Source: Microbacteriaceae bacterium PS02068 (GTDB lineage Bacteria > Actinomycetota > Actinomycetes > Actinomycetales > Microbacteriaceae). Taken from it: 47,171 nt of DNA. The stretch covers positions 1 through 47,171 of the forward strand of contig JASCPF010000020.1 in assembly GCA_029959325.1 (NCBI GenBank), read 5' to 3'. The notes beneath the pieces were generated by a model that was not told the origin of the DNA, did no database searches, and worked only from the letters and a program-made list of their open reading frames with translations. How positions within the stretch are numbered: position 1 is the stretch's first letter; each line of letters starts with the position of its first letter. Position numbers and translations under genes: made by a program. Positions 25,199-34,454 of the stretch are shown here, one piece after another.

Positions 25199-25928
25199 GC
25201 GCGAGGTCCCCTTCTGGCGCCGGCGCGGCGCACCAGTCATCCCACAGAGCGGTCAGCGGACTCTGATGGGCGTGGGTGCCGAGGTAGCGCGCGACATACC
25301 CGGGCGCCACCAGCACCATGACGGTGGCACTGGCGGCCATGGGCGAACCGGACATCTCGGGGCGGTACCCCACGCAGAGCATCGAGTCGAGGACGGAGTT
25401 CTCGCCGAGCACGCCGGGCACCGGATGTGCACCGTCGGCATCGAGGACTTCATCGAACACGGCGCCGTCCTGGTCGGTCACCGTGCTGCGCAGGTGGGCG
25501 ACGCCGCCGCGTTCGCCGGACCGGCCCCACACGGTCGACTCGCGCACGAGCGCCGTGCCGTCCGCGCCGAGGGTGATCCGGGTGCTCCGATAGACGTTCG
25601 CGCCATCAGAGACGATGAGCGGAAGACCGGCCCACGTGAGGCGCGCTCGGGCGCCGACGGCGATCTCGACGTCCCAGAACGAGGCAACGCCGTCGGCAGA
25701 GTAGGCGACGGTGCCGCCGACGTCCTCGAGCTCGAGGGTGCAGTCGTCGCCGACGGCGATCGCGATCTCTATGCGGTCGCCTCCCAGCAGCTGAGCCCCA
25801 CCCGCGACCAGCGCGACCCGCGCCGAGCGCGGGCCGCGCGAGATCAGTCGGGGGATGACAGCCCCGGCGACGAGGGCGACGCGCGCCCGCGGCGCGGCGG
25901 CGTCGACGGCGATGCGGGTGAGGGACAT
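25185..25928 (-). CDS. ureD: Urease accessory protein UreD
   Basis: A 247-residue UreD/UreH family protein, divergent in sequence as is usual for actinobacteria. It is recognised by its mostly-beta pattern, the YRSTRITLG segment and its place after ureG. UreD binds apo-urease with UreF and UreG and takes part in nickel delivery. Its ATG shares one base with the ureG stop (TGATG). Confidence 0.85.
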   Translation of the reverse strand: MSLTRIAVDAAAPRARVALVAGAVIPRLISRGPRSARVALVAGGAQLLGGDRIEIAIAVGDDCTLELEDVGGTVAYSADGVASFWDVEIAVGARARLTWAGLPLIVSDGANVYRSTRITLGADGTALVRESTVWGRSGERGGVAHLRSTVTDQDGAVFDEVLDADGAHPVPGVLGENSVLDSMLCVGYRPEMSGSPMAASATVMVLVAPGYVARYLGTHAHQSPLTALWDDWCAAPAPEGDLAHASA

Positions 25929-26719
25929 CAGTGCGAGTGCGAGTGCGAGTGCGAGTGCGGCTGCACGCCCTGCTCGTGCTCATGCTCATGCATTACACCG
26001 CCGCCGTCTTCGTCGGCGTGGAAGTGCGGAGCCATCGGGCCCGGGTCCTGCGGCGTGTGCTCGCCGGATCGGCTGGCGGCGAGCATCTGCAGCACCCACG
26101 CCTTGAGCGCGGCGACCGACTCGGCGTCGGTGCGTGAGAGGGCGAGCACGGCGCGGTCCTCGCGCGCGAGCTGCGCATCGGCGACCATCCGCGCCACATC
26201 GACTCCGACGTAGGGTGCGAGGTCGGTCTTGTTGATGACGAGCAGGTCGGCGCGGGCGATGCCGGGACCGCCCTTTCGAGCGACGTCGCCGCCCCCGGCC
26301 ACATCGAGGACGAAGATCTGGGCATCGACGAGCGCGGGCGAGAAGGTGGCGGTCAGGTTGTCTCCGCCCGATTCGATGATGACGACGTCGAGCGGGTCGA
26401 AGTCGCGTTCGAGGTCTTCGGCGGCCAGCAGGTTCGCGGTGATGTCGTCGCGGATGGCCGTGTGCGGGCAGGCGCCCGTCTCGACCGCGCGTATCCGTTC
26501 GGGATCGAGCACACCTGCCGACCGCAGGAACCGGGCGTCTTCGTCGGTGTAGATGTCGTTGGTGATCACGCCCAGGCGCAACTCGTCTGACAGCGCTCGG
26601 CACACGGTCGCGATGAGCGAAGACTTGCCGGTGCCGACGGGCCCGGCGACGCCGAGGCGCAGGGCGCGGGCAGGGGTGGCGAGGGCGGGGGCATGCGGGT
26701 GGGTGTGGGTCTCAGGCAC
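25928..26719 (-). CDS. ureG: Urease accessory GTPase UreG with His-rich termini
   Basis: A 263-residue SIMIBI GTPase that powers nickel insertion into urease. The P-loop [12 protein letters not shown], the [14 protein letters not shown] metal-binding CPH motif, [12 protein letters not shown] and NKTDL guanine-specificity motif are all present. Typical UreG is 200-225 residues; this one has a short His-rich start (HTHPHAP) and a 30-residue His/Glu/Asp-rich C-terminal tail ending in HSHSHSHSH. No ureE is in the cluster, so the tail may take over nickel storage. GTG start overlapping ureF by 8 bases. Confidence 0.93.
   Translation of the reverse strand: MPETHTHPHAPALATPARALRLGVAGPVGTGKSSLIATVCRALSDELRLGVITNDIYTDEDARFLRSAGVLDPERIRAVETGACPHTAIRDDITANLLAAEDLERDFDPLDVVIIESGGDNLTATFSPALVDAQIFVLDVAGGGDVARKGGPGIARADLLVINKTDLAPYVGVDVARMVADAQLAREDRAVLALSRTDAESVAALKAWVLQMLAASRSGEHTPQDPGPMAPHFHADEDGGGVMHEHEHEQGVQPHSHSHSHSH
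25931..25960. repeat. 6-bp microsatellite coding for the UreG His-Ser tail
   Basis: Five consecutive GTGCGA-type hexamers (the last GTGCGG) encode alternating His and Ser on the minus strand just before the ureG stop. Loss or gain of a unit would change the tail by two residues without a frameshift. Confidence 0.8.
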
Positions 26720-27413
26720 GGAACAACCTCTGGGTCAGGAGGGCGTGGGCTTCGGCCCACCCCTCGGCTTGGGGGGCGCCCGCCGCGGGGATCGCGTCGG
26801 GATGAGTGAGCTCGGCGATCATCGGGACCAGATGCTCGACGCTCGCGCAGGTCTCGAGCACCCACACGATCGGGTCGACGGGGTCGCGCGGTTCGAGTTT
26901 CAGGACCGCGGCGGCGGCGCTGTGCGCCTCGTCGTACACGGTCAGCCGCACGAGGTCATCGGCGCCGAGGCCCGCCGCCGCGGCGATCATCCCCATGACG
27001 ACAGCGCGCGGCGGGGCATCCTGGCGTGCGCGTGCGCGCTGGAGGGGAACGGATGCCGGCCACACGCGAGTTGCGAGTCGCAGATAGCCGCGACCCAGGA
27101 CGCGTGACGCGTCGCGCATCGCGGGCGACGGCGTGCGCGCCGCCCAGGCCCGCTCGACAGCGGTCATCGTGCGGCCGAGCTCGCCAGGCTCGCAGTCGAG
27201 GTCGCCGCTGAGCGTCAGGTGCCGCGCCACGACGGCGGTGCCGGCTTCGACGAGCGTCGTCGTGCGCGCCCGGCCGATGAGGAACGGCAGCACGTCGGTC
27301 ATCGGCAGACCTCCGACGATCGCCGGCTCCATGCCCGCCGAGTGCGCGTGCCCGCCCGAGGGCAGGCGGGCGTCGGCGAGCAGCATGCTCACGGTCTGTG
27401 CGGCGGGACTCAT
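26712..27413 (-). CDS. ureF: Urease accessory protein UreF
   Basis: A 233-residue mostly helical protein. [19 protein letters not shown] at the N-terminus is the family's LQLaDsaLPiGgfaHS region. UreF acts with UreD and UreG in the activation complex of urease. It lies 10 bases after ureC and overlaps ureG by 8 bases. Confidence 0.9.
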   Translation of the reverse strand: MSPAAQTVSMLLADARLPSGGHAHSAGMEPAIVGGLPMTDVLPFLIGRARTTTLVEAGTAVVARHLTLSGDLDCEPGELGRTMTAVERAWAARTPSPAMRDASRVLGRGYLRLATRVWPASVPLQRARARQDAPPRAVVMGMIAAAAGLGADDLVRLTVYDEAHSAAAAVLKLEPRDPVDPIVWVLETCASVEHLVPMIAELTHPDAIPAAGAPQAEGWAEAHALLTQRLFRA

Positions 27414-27423
27414 CGGTGTCTGG

Positions 27424-29121
27424 TCAGAAGAGGTTGTACAGCTGGGCGAGGGGGAGGGATGCCGCGGGCGCCGGCTGCACGCGTTCGCCGTCGATGTCGA
27501 TCTCGAACGTGTCGGGCCGAATGCGGATCGAGGGCAGGAGATCGTTGTTCTTCATGTCGGCCTTCCCGATGCGTCGGGTGGGTTCGACTGCCGCGAGTCG
27601 TCGGCGCAGTCCGAGGGCTTCGGCGAGGCCGGCATCCAGCGCCGCGGGCGAGACGTAGGTCGTCGCGAGGTCGGCGCCAATCGTGTCGCCGAACGAGGGG
27701 CGCATCATCACGGGCTGCGGCGTCGGGATCGAGGCGTTCGGGTCGCCGAGCGCCGCCCACGCGATCGCTCCACCCTTGACGACGACGGCGGGCCGCACGC
27801 CGAAGAACTTCGGATCCCACACGACGAGGTCGGCCATGCGCCCGACCTCGACCGACCCCACGTCGTACGCGATCCCGTGCGCGATGGCGGGGTTGATCGT
27901 GTACTTGGCGACGTAGCGCCGCGCACGCTCGTTGTCTGCCGGCATCCCTCCGTCGAGCTGGCCACGCCGGTGCTTCATGACGTGCGCAACCTGCCACGTG
28001 CGGGTGATGACCTCGCCGATGCGGCCCATGGCCTGCGCATCCGACGACGTGATCGACAGCGCCCCCAGGTCGTGCAGGATGTCTTCGGCCGCGATCGTCG
28101 TGGCGCGGATGCGCGACTCGGCGAAGGCCAGGTCTTCCGGCACGGCGGGGTTCAGGTGGTGGCAGACCATCAGCATGTCGAGGTGCTCGGCGACCGTGTT
28201 GACGGTGTGCGGGAGCGTCGGATTCGTCGAGCCGGGGATCACATGGGGGAGTCCGGCGATCGACAGGATGTCGGGGGCGTGGCCGCCCCCCGCGCCTTCC
28301 ACATGGAAGGCGTGGATCGAGCGACCGCCCATCGCCGCTATCGTCGACTCGACGAATCCGGCCTCGTTGAGCGAGTCGGAGTGCAGTGCGACCTGGAGGC
28401 CCCAGTCGTCGGCCGCGCGCAGCGACGCGTCGATCGCCGCGGGGGTCGAGCCCCAGTCCTCGTGCACTTTGTAGCCGGCGGCTCCCGCGAGCGCCTGCTC
28501 CTTGAGCGACTCGGCCGAGACCGTGTTTCCCTTGCCGAGCAGCAGGACGTTGACGGGCAGCGGATCGAGCGCGCGGTGCATCGCGCGCAGGTGCCAGGCG
28601 CCCGGGGTGACGGTCGTCGCCTTCGAGCCTTCGGAGGGGCCCGTCCCGCCCCCGACGATCGTCGTGATGCCCGTCGCGAGCGCTTCGTGCAGCTGCGACG
28701 GTGAGAGCAGGTGCACGTGCGAGTCGATCGCGCCGGCCGTGACGATGCGGCCCTCTCCCGAGATGACGTCGGTCGAGGGGCCGATGATCATGTCGATGCC
28801 GTCGCTGATGTCGGGGTTGCCCGCGTGCCCGATCCCGACGATCCGACCGTCGCGGATGCCGATGTCGGCGCGGACGATGCCCCACCAGTCCAGGATGATC
28901 GCGTTCGTGATGACGGTGTCGAGGGCCCCCTCGGCGCGCGAGGTCGTCGCCTGCGCCATGGACTCGCGGATCGACTTGCCCCCGCCGAACACGGCCTCCT
29001 CGCCACCCACGGTCAGATCCTGCTCGATCTGGATCCACAGGTCGGTGTCGCCGAGGCGCACCTCGTCACCCACGGTCGGACCGTAGATCGCGGCATATCG
29101 CGATCGGTCAAGCCATACCAT
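27424..29121 (-). CDS. ureC: Urease alpha subunit
   Basis: A 565-residue catalytic subunit, normal length. Nickel ligands His135 and His137 (DSHVH) and the carbamylated Lys218 ([10 protein letters not shown]) correspond to the Klebsiella residues shifted by one. The flap segment [22 protein letters not shown] contains the active-site His, and [12 protein letters not shown] carries the last nickel-binding Asp. The ATG at 29121 has AGGAG 7 bases upstream and overlaps ureB by 14 bases; a start 18 bases further up would leave extra residues. It hydrolyses urea to ammonia and carbamate. Confidence 0.96.
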   Translation of the reverse strand: MVWLDRSRYAAIYGPTVGDEVRLGDTDLWIQIEQDLTVGGEEAVFGGGKSIRESMAQATTSRAEGALDTVITNAIILDWWGIVRADIGIRDGRIVGIGHAGNPDISDGIDMIIGPSTDVISGEGRIVTAGAIDSHVHLLSPSQLHEALATGITTIVGGGTGPSEGSKATTVTPGAWHLRAMHRALDPLPVNVLLLGKGNTVSAESLKEQALAGAAGYKVHEDWGSTPAAIDASLRAADDWGLQVALHSDSLNEAGFVESTIAAMGGRSIHAFHVEGAGGGHAPDILSIAGLPHVIPGSTNPTLPHTVNTVAEHLDMLMVCHHLNPAVPEDLAFAESRIRATTIAAEDILHDLGALSITSSDAQAMGRIGEVITRTWQVAHVMKHRRGQLDGGMPADNERARRYVAKYTINPAIAHGIAYDVGSVEVGRMADLVVWDPKFFGVRPAVVVKGGAIAWAALGDPNASIPTPQPVMMRPSFGDTIGADLATTYVSPAALDAGLAEALGLRRRLAAVEPTRRIGKADMKNNDLLPSIRIRPDTFEIDIDGERVQPAPAASLPLAQLYNLF

Positions 29122-29458
29122 CGAGGTTCTCCTGCCCATCGGTCTTGATCTGGATGCCGGGCACCCGGCGCGCTCCGCGCAGCGCGACGGCGTCGAGTTC
29201 GCGCGATGCCCCGGGTTCGAAGCGCTGCGACGTGCCCGACGGGATGTCGAGCCGGAACCCGTGCGCGAGAGCGCGATCGAACGCGAGTGCCGCGTTCACG
29301 TCGGGCAGGTGGATGTGCGACCCGATCTGGATCGGGCGGTCGCCGGTGTTGACGAAGACGAGCCGGATCCGCTGGTGATCGCCGCGGTCGGCGTTGAGCT
29401 CGATGCGTCCCGGTTGGATCCGGAACGCGCCGGGCCCTTCGGACGAGATGGATGCCAC
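29108..29458 (-). CDS. ureB: Urease beta subunit
   Basis: A 116-residue subunit with the family core: [19 protein letters not shown] and the [17 protein letters not shown] segment. GTG start, 9 bases after ureA. Slightly longer than the usual 100-106 residues because of the C-terminal extension that overlaps ureC. Confidence 0.95.
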   Translation of the reverse strand: MASISSEGPGAFRIQPGRIELNADRGDHQRIRLVFVNTGDRPIQIGSHIHLPDVNAALAFDRALAHGFRLDIPSGTSQRFEPGASRELDAVALRGARRVPGIQIKTDGQENLDGMA

Positions 29459-29467
29459 GGCCGCTCC

Positions 29468-29770
29468 TCAGTCGATCGGGTGGTGGACGGTGACGAGCTT
29501 GCGACCGTCGGGGAAGGTCGCCTCGACCTGCACATCGGCGAGCATCTCGGGCACGCCCGGCATGACCTGGTCGCGGGTGAGTACGCTGCGGCCCTCCTGC
29601 ATGAGTTCGGCGACCCCGCGCCCCTCGCGCGCTCGCTCGATGACCCAGCTCGAGAGCAGGGCGACCGTCTCGGGGTGGTTCAGCAGGATGCCGCGCTCGA
29701 GCCGGTCGCGCGCGACCATCGCGGCGACCGACAGCAGGAGCTTCTCGGTCTCGGCGGGAGTGAAGTGCAT
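29468..29770 (-). CDS. ureA: Urease gamma subunit
   Basis: A 100-residue protein, exact family size, with [21 protein letters not shown] and the C-terminal LVTVHHPI. First gene of the urease operon; ATG preceded by GGAGG with good spacing. The operon order is ureA-ureB-ureC-ureF-ureG-ureD-nickel transporter; ureE is missing, as in other actinobacterial clusters. Confidence 0.96.
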   Translation of the reverse strand: MHFTPAETEKLLLSVAAMVARDRLERGILLNHPETVALLSSWVIERAREGRGVAELMQEGRSVLTRDQVMPGVPEMLADVQVEATFPDGRKLVTVHHPID

Positions 29771-30191
29771 GGGGACCTCCGGCGGGTGATGTCAGAAGTG
29801 TGCCACAACGGGTCGTTCGGAGGCATGCCCCAGATGTGGTTTCGGAGGGCAATCCCATGATAGGCCCCGTGATTACGCGGATTTGAGCCAGGTGCCTGGT
29901 TCACGATTAACAAGATCGGAACAATCGAGAAATGTCAGAGTAATGTCACGGCCCCATGCTGACAACTACCGCAGCAGTCGGCGAATCCACCGCCGACCCA
30001 AACCGGCTACATCCCGCACCACCGGTCCACCCACCTGCACCACGCCCTGATCCACCGATCAGCCCGTTCCGCCTCCTCCTCGGCGCCCGTTATTCGGCGT
30101 GCCTTCCAAAGGCGGCGTCGCGGCGGCGTCATTCGGCGTGCCCGCAGGATGCATCACCCTCCCGAAAACACCACTGAATCGGAGATCACAC
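29771..30191. other. Regulatory spacer between divergent urease and urea-transport operons
   Basis: This 421-base spacer has no convincing gene. The segment 29865-29950 is less GC-rich than its surroundings and holds the regulatory signals: an inverted repeat TTCACGATT/AATCGAGAA (29900-29908 and 29923-29931, 8 of 9 paired), the direct repeat AATGTCA at 29931 and 29942 (11 apart), and phased sites TTAAC, GGAAC, GAAAT, GTAAT starting at 29907, 29918, 29929 and 29940. TTAAC-N6-GGAAC matches the GTNAC-N6-GAAAC box at 7 of 9 positions. TAATGT (29941-29946) is a possible -10 for urtA. The rest (29960-30180) is Pro/Arg-coding low-complexity sequence with ATTCGGCGTGCC at 30092 and 30131. Confidence 0.5.
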
Positions 30192-31508
30192 ATGACATCC
30201 CACTCGACCCGGGCAGGGACGCGCCGCACGCGTCTGCTGGCCCTTCCCGCCCTCGCTGCGGTGACGGCCCTCGTGCTCGTCGGCTGCGGCGCGCGCGCCG
30301 GCGATTCGCCTTCCGCCTCGGGATCCGGCGCCGCGGCGCCGGCCAGCTGCGTCGACACATCGGGCGACACGATCAAGCTCGGCTTCCTCAACTCGCTCAC
30401 CGGCGGAATGGCGATCTCCGAGAAGACGGTCTCGAACGTCCTGCACATGGCGGCGGACGAGATCAACGCCGACGGCGGCATCCTCGGCAAGAAGATCGAA
30501 CCGGTGCAAGAGGACGGCGCCACCGACTGGCCGACCTTCGCCGAGAAGACCGAGAAGCTGCTCACCCAGGACTGCGTCGCCGCGATCTTCGGTGGCTGGA
30601 CCTCGTCGTCGCGCAAGGCCGTCAAGCCGGTCGTCGAAGCGAACAACGGGCTCTTCTTCTACCCGGTGCAGTACGAAGGCCTCGAGGCCTCGCCGAACAT
30701 CTACTACACCGGCGCGACCACGAACCAGCAGATCCTGCCGGCGATGGACTACCTCAAGTCGCAGGGCGTGAAGACACTCTTCCTCGCGGGCTCGGACTAC
30801 GTGTTCCCGCGCACCGCGAACGCCATCATCAAGCTCTACGCCGCCGAGCTCGGCATCGAGATCGTGGGCGAAGAGTACGTGCCACTCGACAAGGACGACT
30901 GGACCACCCAGGTCGCCAAGATCGCCGCCGCCAAGCCGGATTATGTGTTCAACACGATCAACGGCTCGTCCAACGTCGGCTTCATCAAGGCCTACTACGA
31001 CGCGGGTCTCTCGCCGGCGACGACCCCGATCATCTCGGTCTCCATCGCCGAGGAAGAGGCTCCGTCGATGGGGCACGACGTCACGGGCAACTTCGCGTCG
31101 TGGAACTACTTCCAGTCGATCGACACTCCGGCCAACGCCAAGTTCATCGCCTCCTGGAAGGCGTACCCCGGCAGCAGCGGTGTGACCTCCGACCCGATGG
31201 AATCGGCCTACACGTCGCTCTTCCTGTACAAGAAGCTCGTGGAGGCGGCAGGATCCTTCGACGTCGACAAGATCAACGCGGCGGCGAAAGCCGGCGGCAT
31301 CACGGTCGACTCCCCCGGAGGAACGGTGACCCTCGACGGGGACAACCACCACATCTCCAAGCCGGGGTACATCGGAAAGATCAACGCGCAGAACCAGTTC
31401 GACATCGTCTGGTCCTCGGACGGCCCCATCCCGCCGGATCCCTTCCTCTACGGATACTCCTGGTTCCCGGCCTCCGTCCGCGACTCCCTGGTCGCCGCAG
31501 CCGGCTGA
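30192..31508 (+). CDS. urtA: Urea ABC transporter substrate-binding lipoprotein
   Basis: A 438-residue lipoprotein: signal peptide with lipobox LVGC at about residue 33, a Ser/Ala/Gly linker, then a branched-chain-amino-acid-type binding protein fold. The segments GGWTSSSRKAVKPVVE and FYPVQYEGLE are specific to UrtA/FmdD urea and short-amide binders. The ATG follows GGAG by 7 bases. First gene of urtABCDE, divergent from urease, so it brings in external urea. Followed by a strong hairpin before urtB. Confidence 0.94.
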   Translation: MTSHSTRAGTRRTRLLALPALAAVTALVLVGCGARAGDSPSASGSGAAAPASCVDTSGDTIKLGFLNSLTGGMAISEKTVSNVLHMAADEINADGGILGKKIEPVQEDGATDWPTFAEKTEKLLTQDCVAAIFGGWTSSSRKAVKPVVEANNGLFFYPVQYEGLEASPNIYYTGATTNQQILPAMDYLKSQGVKTLFLAGSDYVFPRTANAIIKLYAAELGIEIVGEEYVPLDKDDWTTQVAKIAAAKPDYVFNTINGSSNVGFIKAYYDAGLSPATTPIISVSIAEEEAPSMGHDVTGNFASWNYFQSIDTPANAKFIASWKAYPGSSGVTSDPMESAYTSLFLYKKLVEAAGSFDVDKINAAAKAGGITVDSPGGTVTLDGDNHHISKPGYIGKINAQNQFDIVWSSDGPIPPDPFLYGYSWFPASVRDSLVAAAG

Positions 31509-31519
31509 TCCATCCCGGG

Positions 31520-31558
31520 CCGCGAGACTGCAACGGATCACCGTCTGCAGTCTCGCGG
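31520..31558 (+). terminator. Strong hairpin between urtA and urtB (attenuator or mRNA stabiliser)
   Basis: Perfect 13-bp outer stem (31520-31532 with 31546-31558) continues inward as ACGG-ATCA-CCGT with one bulged base, giving a 17-bp stem with a 4-base loop. There is only a weak TCTTT later, so partial termination or protection of the urtA message is more likely than full termination. Confidence 0.65.
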
Positions 31559-31599
31559 TCCGAACCGTCTTTCCACCCCCGCACAGAGAGGGACCGCAC

Positions 31600-32484
31600 G
31601 TGGATGCACTCATACCGCCGCTCCTGAACGGCAGTGCGCTCGGAGCGCTGCTGCTGCTGGCAGCGCTCGGACTCACCCTGACCTTCGGGCAGATGGGGGT
31701 GATCAACATGGCGCACGGCGAGTTCATCATGGCCGGCGCCTTCATCGCCTACCTGACACAGCTCGTCGTGTCGTCCAGCAACATCTCGATCCTGTTGGCG
31801 CTACCTCTCGCCTTCCTCGGTGCGGGCCTGCTGGGCCTACTGCTCGAGGTCGGCATCATCCAGTGGATGTACCGGCGACCGCTGGACACCCTGCTGGTCA
31901 CCGTCGGAGTGAGCCTGATTCTGCAGCAGATCGCACTCCAGATCTTCCCCGCCCAGGGCGTCCCGGTCGAAAGCCCCCAGTGGCTCGACGGACAGCTCAG
32001 TGTCTTCGGCTACGCGTGGCCGCTGCGCCAGGTCTTCACGATCGTGCTCGCAGCCCTGTGCCTGGCAGGCCTGGCCGCGTGGCTCAAGTACACGGCGTTC
32101 GGACGCCGGATTCGGGCCACGGTGCAGAACCGCGATCTCGCCGAGACCAGTGGCATCCACACCCGCAACGTCGACCGCATCACGTTCTTCGTCGGGTCGG
32201 GCCTCGCCGGCGTCGCCGGAGTCGCGGCCTCCCTCATCGGCGGAACGAACTCTCAGATGGGCACGCAGTACATCATTCCCGCCTTCCTCGTGGTCGTCGC
32301 CGGTGGCGTCGGCCAGATCAAGGGCACGGTCATCGCCGCGTGGGTGCTGGGCATCGCGCTCTCGCTGTTCGCCGACTGGACCACCGGCAGCATGGCGCAG
32401 GTTCTCGCGTTCGTGCTCGTGGTCATCTTCCTGCAGTTCCGCCCACAGGGCCTGTTCACGGTCCGCACCCGGGGGTTGACATGA
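31600..32484 (+). CDS. urtB: Urea ABC transporter permease UrtB
   Basis: A 294-residue LivH-type permease with about eight membrane segments. FGQMGVINMAHGEFIMAGAF at the start and GGVGQIKGTVIAAW are the LivH/UrtB hallmarks. GTG start after AGAGAGGGA. Its stop overlaps the urtC start (ATGA). Confidence 0.93.
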   Translation: MDALIPPLLNGSALGALLLLAALGLTLTFGQMGVINMAHGEFIMAGAFIAYLTQLVVSSSNISILLALPLAFLGAGLLGLLLEVGIIQWMYRRPLDTLLVTVGVSLILQQIALQIFPAQGVPVESPQWLDGQLSVFGYAWPLRQVFTIVLAALCLAGLAAWLKYTAFGRRIRATVQNRDLAETSGIHTRNVDRITFFVGSGLAGVAGVAASLIGGTNSQMGTQYIIPAFLVVVAGGVGQIKGTVIAAWVLGIALSLFADWTTGSMAQVLAFVLVVIFLQFRPQGLFTVRTRGLT

Positions 32485-33629
32485 CGAATCCGACACGGAG
32501 CGAGAAACTCGCCCTGACCGCACAGCTGAAGCCCTGGCTTCCGCTCATCGGGATCGCGGTGTTCGCCATCCTGCTGCTGGTCGTCGCGCCCAACGTGCTC
32601 ACGATGCACTGGATCAGCAACCTCGGCAAGTACGTCTGCTGGGCGATCGCGGCAGTAGGCATCGGTCTCGCGTGGGGACGCGGGGGAATGCTCGTGCTCG
32701 GCCAGGGAGTCTTCTTCGGGCTCGGCGCCTACGCGATGGCAATGCACCTCACGCTCGAGACGGCGGGCGACAGCCTGCCGGTCTTCATGATCCTGTATGA
32801 CCCGCTGGCCCCGCTTCCCGCGTTCTGGGAACCGTTCCGCAGCGACGTCTTCACGCTCGTCGCCATCGTGGCGCTGCCCGTGATCGTGGCATCCCTCCTC
32901 GGCTACGCGCTGTTCAAGCGCCGCATCAAAGGCGCCTACTTCGGGATCCTCTCGCAAGCGCTCGCCGTGGCGCTCGCCGTCCTGATCAGCTCAACGATCC
33001 GTGAGACGGGCGGCGACACGGGGCTCAGCGACTTCAAGTACTTCTTCGGATTCGTCCTGAACGACGACGCGAACAAGATCATGGTGTTCATGATCGCGGC
33101 CTCGCTGCTGATCGTCTGCCTGCTGGTCGTGTGGCAGTTGAACCGCAGCCGGTTCGGTGAACTGCTGATCGCGACGCGGGATGCCGAGGAACGCGTGCGA
33201 TTCCTCGGCTACGACCCCGCCAACATCAAGCTCGTCGCATATGTTGTCGCCGCTCTCATGGCCAGTATCGCGGGAGCGATGTTCGTGCCGATCGTCGGGA
33301 TCATCACGCCGGCCGAGATCGGCGCAGCGGCCTCGATCCTCATGATCGCGGGCGTCGCGCTGGGCGGGCGAGCCTCGCTGTTCGGCCCCGCCCTCGGTGC
33401 GATGGCGATCGGCTGGGGGCAGTCCAGCCTCGGCTCGAGCTGGCCGGACGGGTGGATCTACATCCTGGGTCTGGTCTTCATCCTCGTCACGCTCTTCCTG
33501 CCGATGGGTCTGTCGTCCCTGTTCGGGCGGGCCAAGGGCCTGGTCTGGCGGTCGCGCGACACTCCGCCGGCGTCTCCGTCCGCCCCCGAGCTTGTGCGCG
33601 AACTCGACGTCGAGGAGGTGGCCAAGTGA
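32481..33629 (+). CDS. urtC: Urea ABC transporter permease UrtC
   Basis: A 382-residue LivM-type permease. LAWGRGGMLVLGQGVFFGLGAYAMAMHL and SRFGELLIATRDAEERVRFLGYDP are typical for UrtC, which is longer than ordinary LivM. The ATG overlaps the urtB stop by 4 bases and its own stop overlaps the urtD start as GTGA. Confidence 0.93.
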   Translation: MTNPTRSEKLALTAQLKPWLPLIGIAVFAILLLVVAPNVLTMHWISNLGKYVCWAIAAVGIGLAWGRGGMLVLGQGVFFGLGAYAMAMHLTLETAGDSLPVFMILYDPLAPLPAFWEPFRSDVFTLVAIVALPVIVASLLGYALFKRRIKGAYFGILSQALAVALAVLISSTIRETGGDTGLSDFKYFFGFVLNDDANKIMVFMIAASLLIVCLLVVWQLNRSRFGELLIATRDAEERVRFLGYDPANIKLVAYVVAALMASIAGAMFVPIVGIITPAEIGAAASILMIAGVALGGRASLFGPALGAMAIGWGQSSLGSSWPDGWIYILGLVFILVTLFLPMGLSSLFGRAKGLVWRSRDTPPASPSAPELVRELDVEEVAK

Positions 33630-34453
33630 CCGCCGCAACGATAACAGACGGCTCGCTCGTCGTCACCGATCTGAAGGTCGAGTTCGACGGCTTCGTCGCC
33701 GTCGGCGGGGTGTCGTTCGATGCCCACCCCGGCGAGGTGCGCTTCTTGATCGGCCCGAACGGCGCAGGCAAGACGACCTGCATCGACGCGATCACCGGTC
33801 TGTCGAAGGGCACGGGATCGGTCAAGCTCGGTGGCCAGGAGCTGCTGGGCAAGCGGGTCGACAAGATCGTCAAGCTCGGCGTGGGCCGCACGTTTCAGAC
33901 GGCGAGCGTGTTCGAGCAGCTCTCCGTGCTGCAGAATCTCGACATCGCTGCGGGTCTGCACCGCTCGTCGTGGTCGCTGCTGCGGGCTCGGCGCGGGGTC
34001 GATCCCGCGATCGAGGCGGCGTTGGAAGAGAGCGGGCTGACCGCCGAGCGCGATACGCCGGCAGGCATCCTCTCTCACGGTCAGAAGCAGTGGCTCGAGA
34101 TCGCGATGATGCTCGTGCAGGACCCGCGCGCGCTGCTGCTGGACGAGCCGGTCGCCGGCATGAGCCAGGACGAACGCACCGCCACGGGCGAACTGCTGCA
34201 CCGCATCGCCGAGCGACGCGTCGTTCTCGTGGTCGAACACGACATGGACTTCATGCGGCGCTTCGCGACGCGTGTCACGGTGCTGCACCAGGGCACGCTG
34301 CTCTCGGAGGGCACCGTGGCACAGGTGCAGGCCGACCCGAAGGTCCAGTCGGTCTACCTCGGCACCGCGGGTGCCGCCACCACCACGGGCATGCTGACGG
34401 TGGTGGATGCCACGGACACGAATGCCGCACTCACTACAGGAGAGGGGGCCTGA
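33626..34453 (+). CDS. urtD: Urea ABC transporter ATPase UrtD
   Basis: A 275-residue ABC ATPase with Walker A GPNGAGKTT, the UrtD-type signature LSHGQKQWLEIA and Walker B LLLDEPVAGM. GTG start at 33626 overlapping urtC. The C-terminal 25 residues are a Thr-rich extension beyond the usual end. Confidence 0.93.
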   Translation: MTAATITDGSLVVTDLKVEFDGFVAVGGVSFDAHPGEVRFLIGPNGAGKTTCIDAITGLSKGTGSVKLGGQELLGKRVDKIVKLGVGRTFQTASVFEQLSVLQNLDIAAGLHRSSWSLLRARRGVDPAIEAALEESGLTAERDTPAGILSHGQKQWLEIAMMLVQDPRALLLDEPVAGMSQDERTATGELLHRIAERRVVLVVEHDMDFMRRFATRVTVLHQGTLLSEGTVAQVQADPKVQSVYLGTAGAATTTGMLTVVDATDTNAALTTGEGA

Positions 34454-34454
34454 C

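Noticed and set aside
25931..25960. Possible CRISPR-like short repeat
   Set aside because: Contiguous hexamers without spacers, inside the ureG reading frame.
29839..29876. GTAAT and GAAAC half-sites 33 bases apart upstream of ureA
   Set aside because: The two intermediate sites are fully degenerate and no -10 element lies in phase; kept out of the box list.
29956..30177. Small 73-residue open frame upstream of urtA
   Set aside because: Pro/Arg/Ser-rich composition without ribosome site or recognisable fold; more likely spacer.
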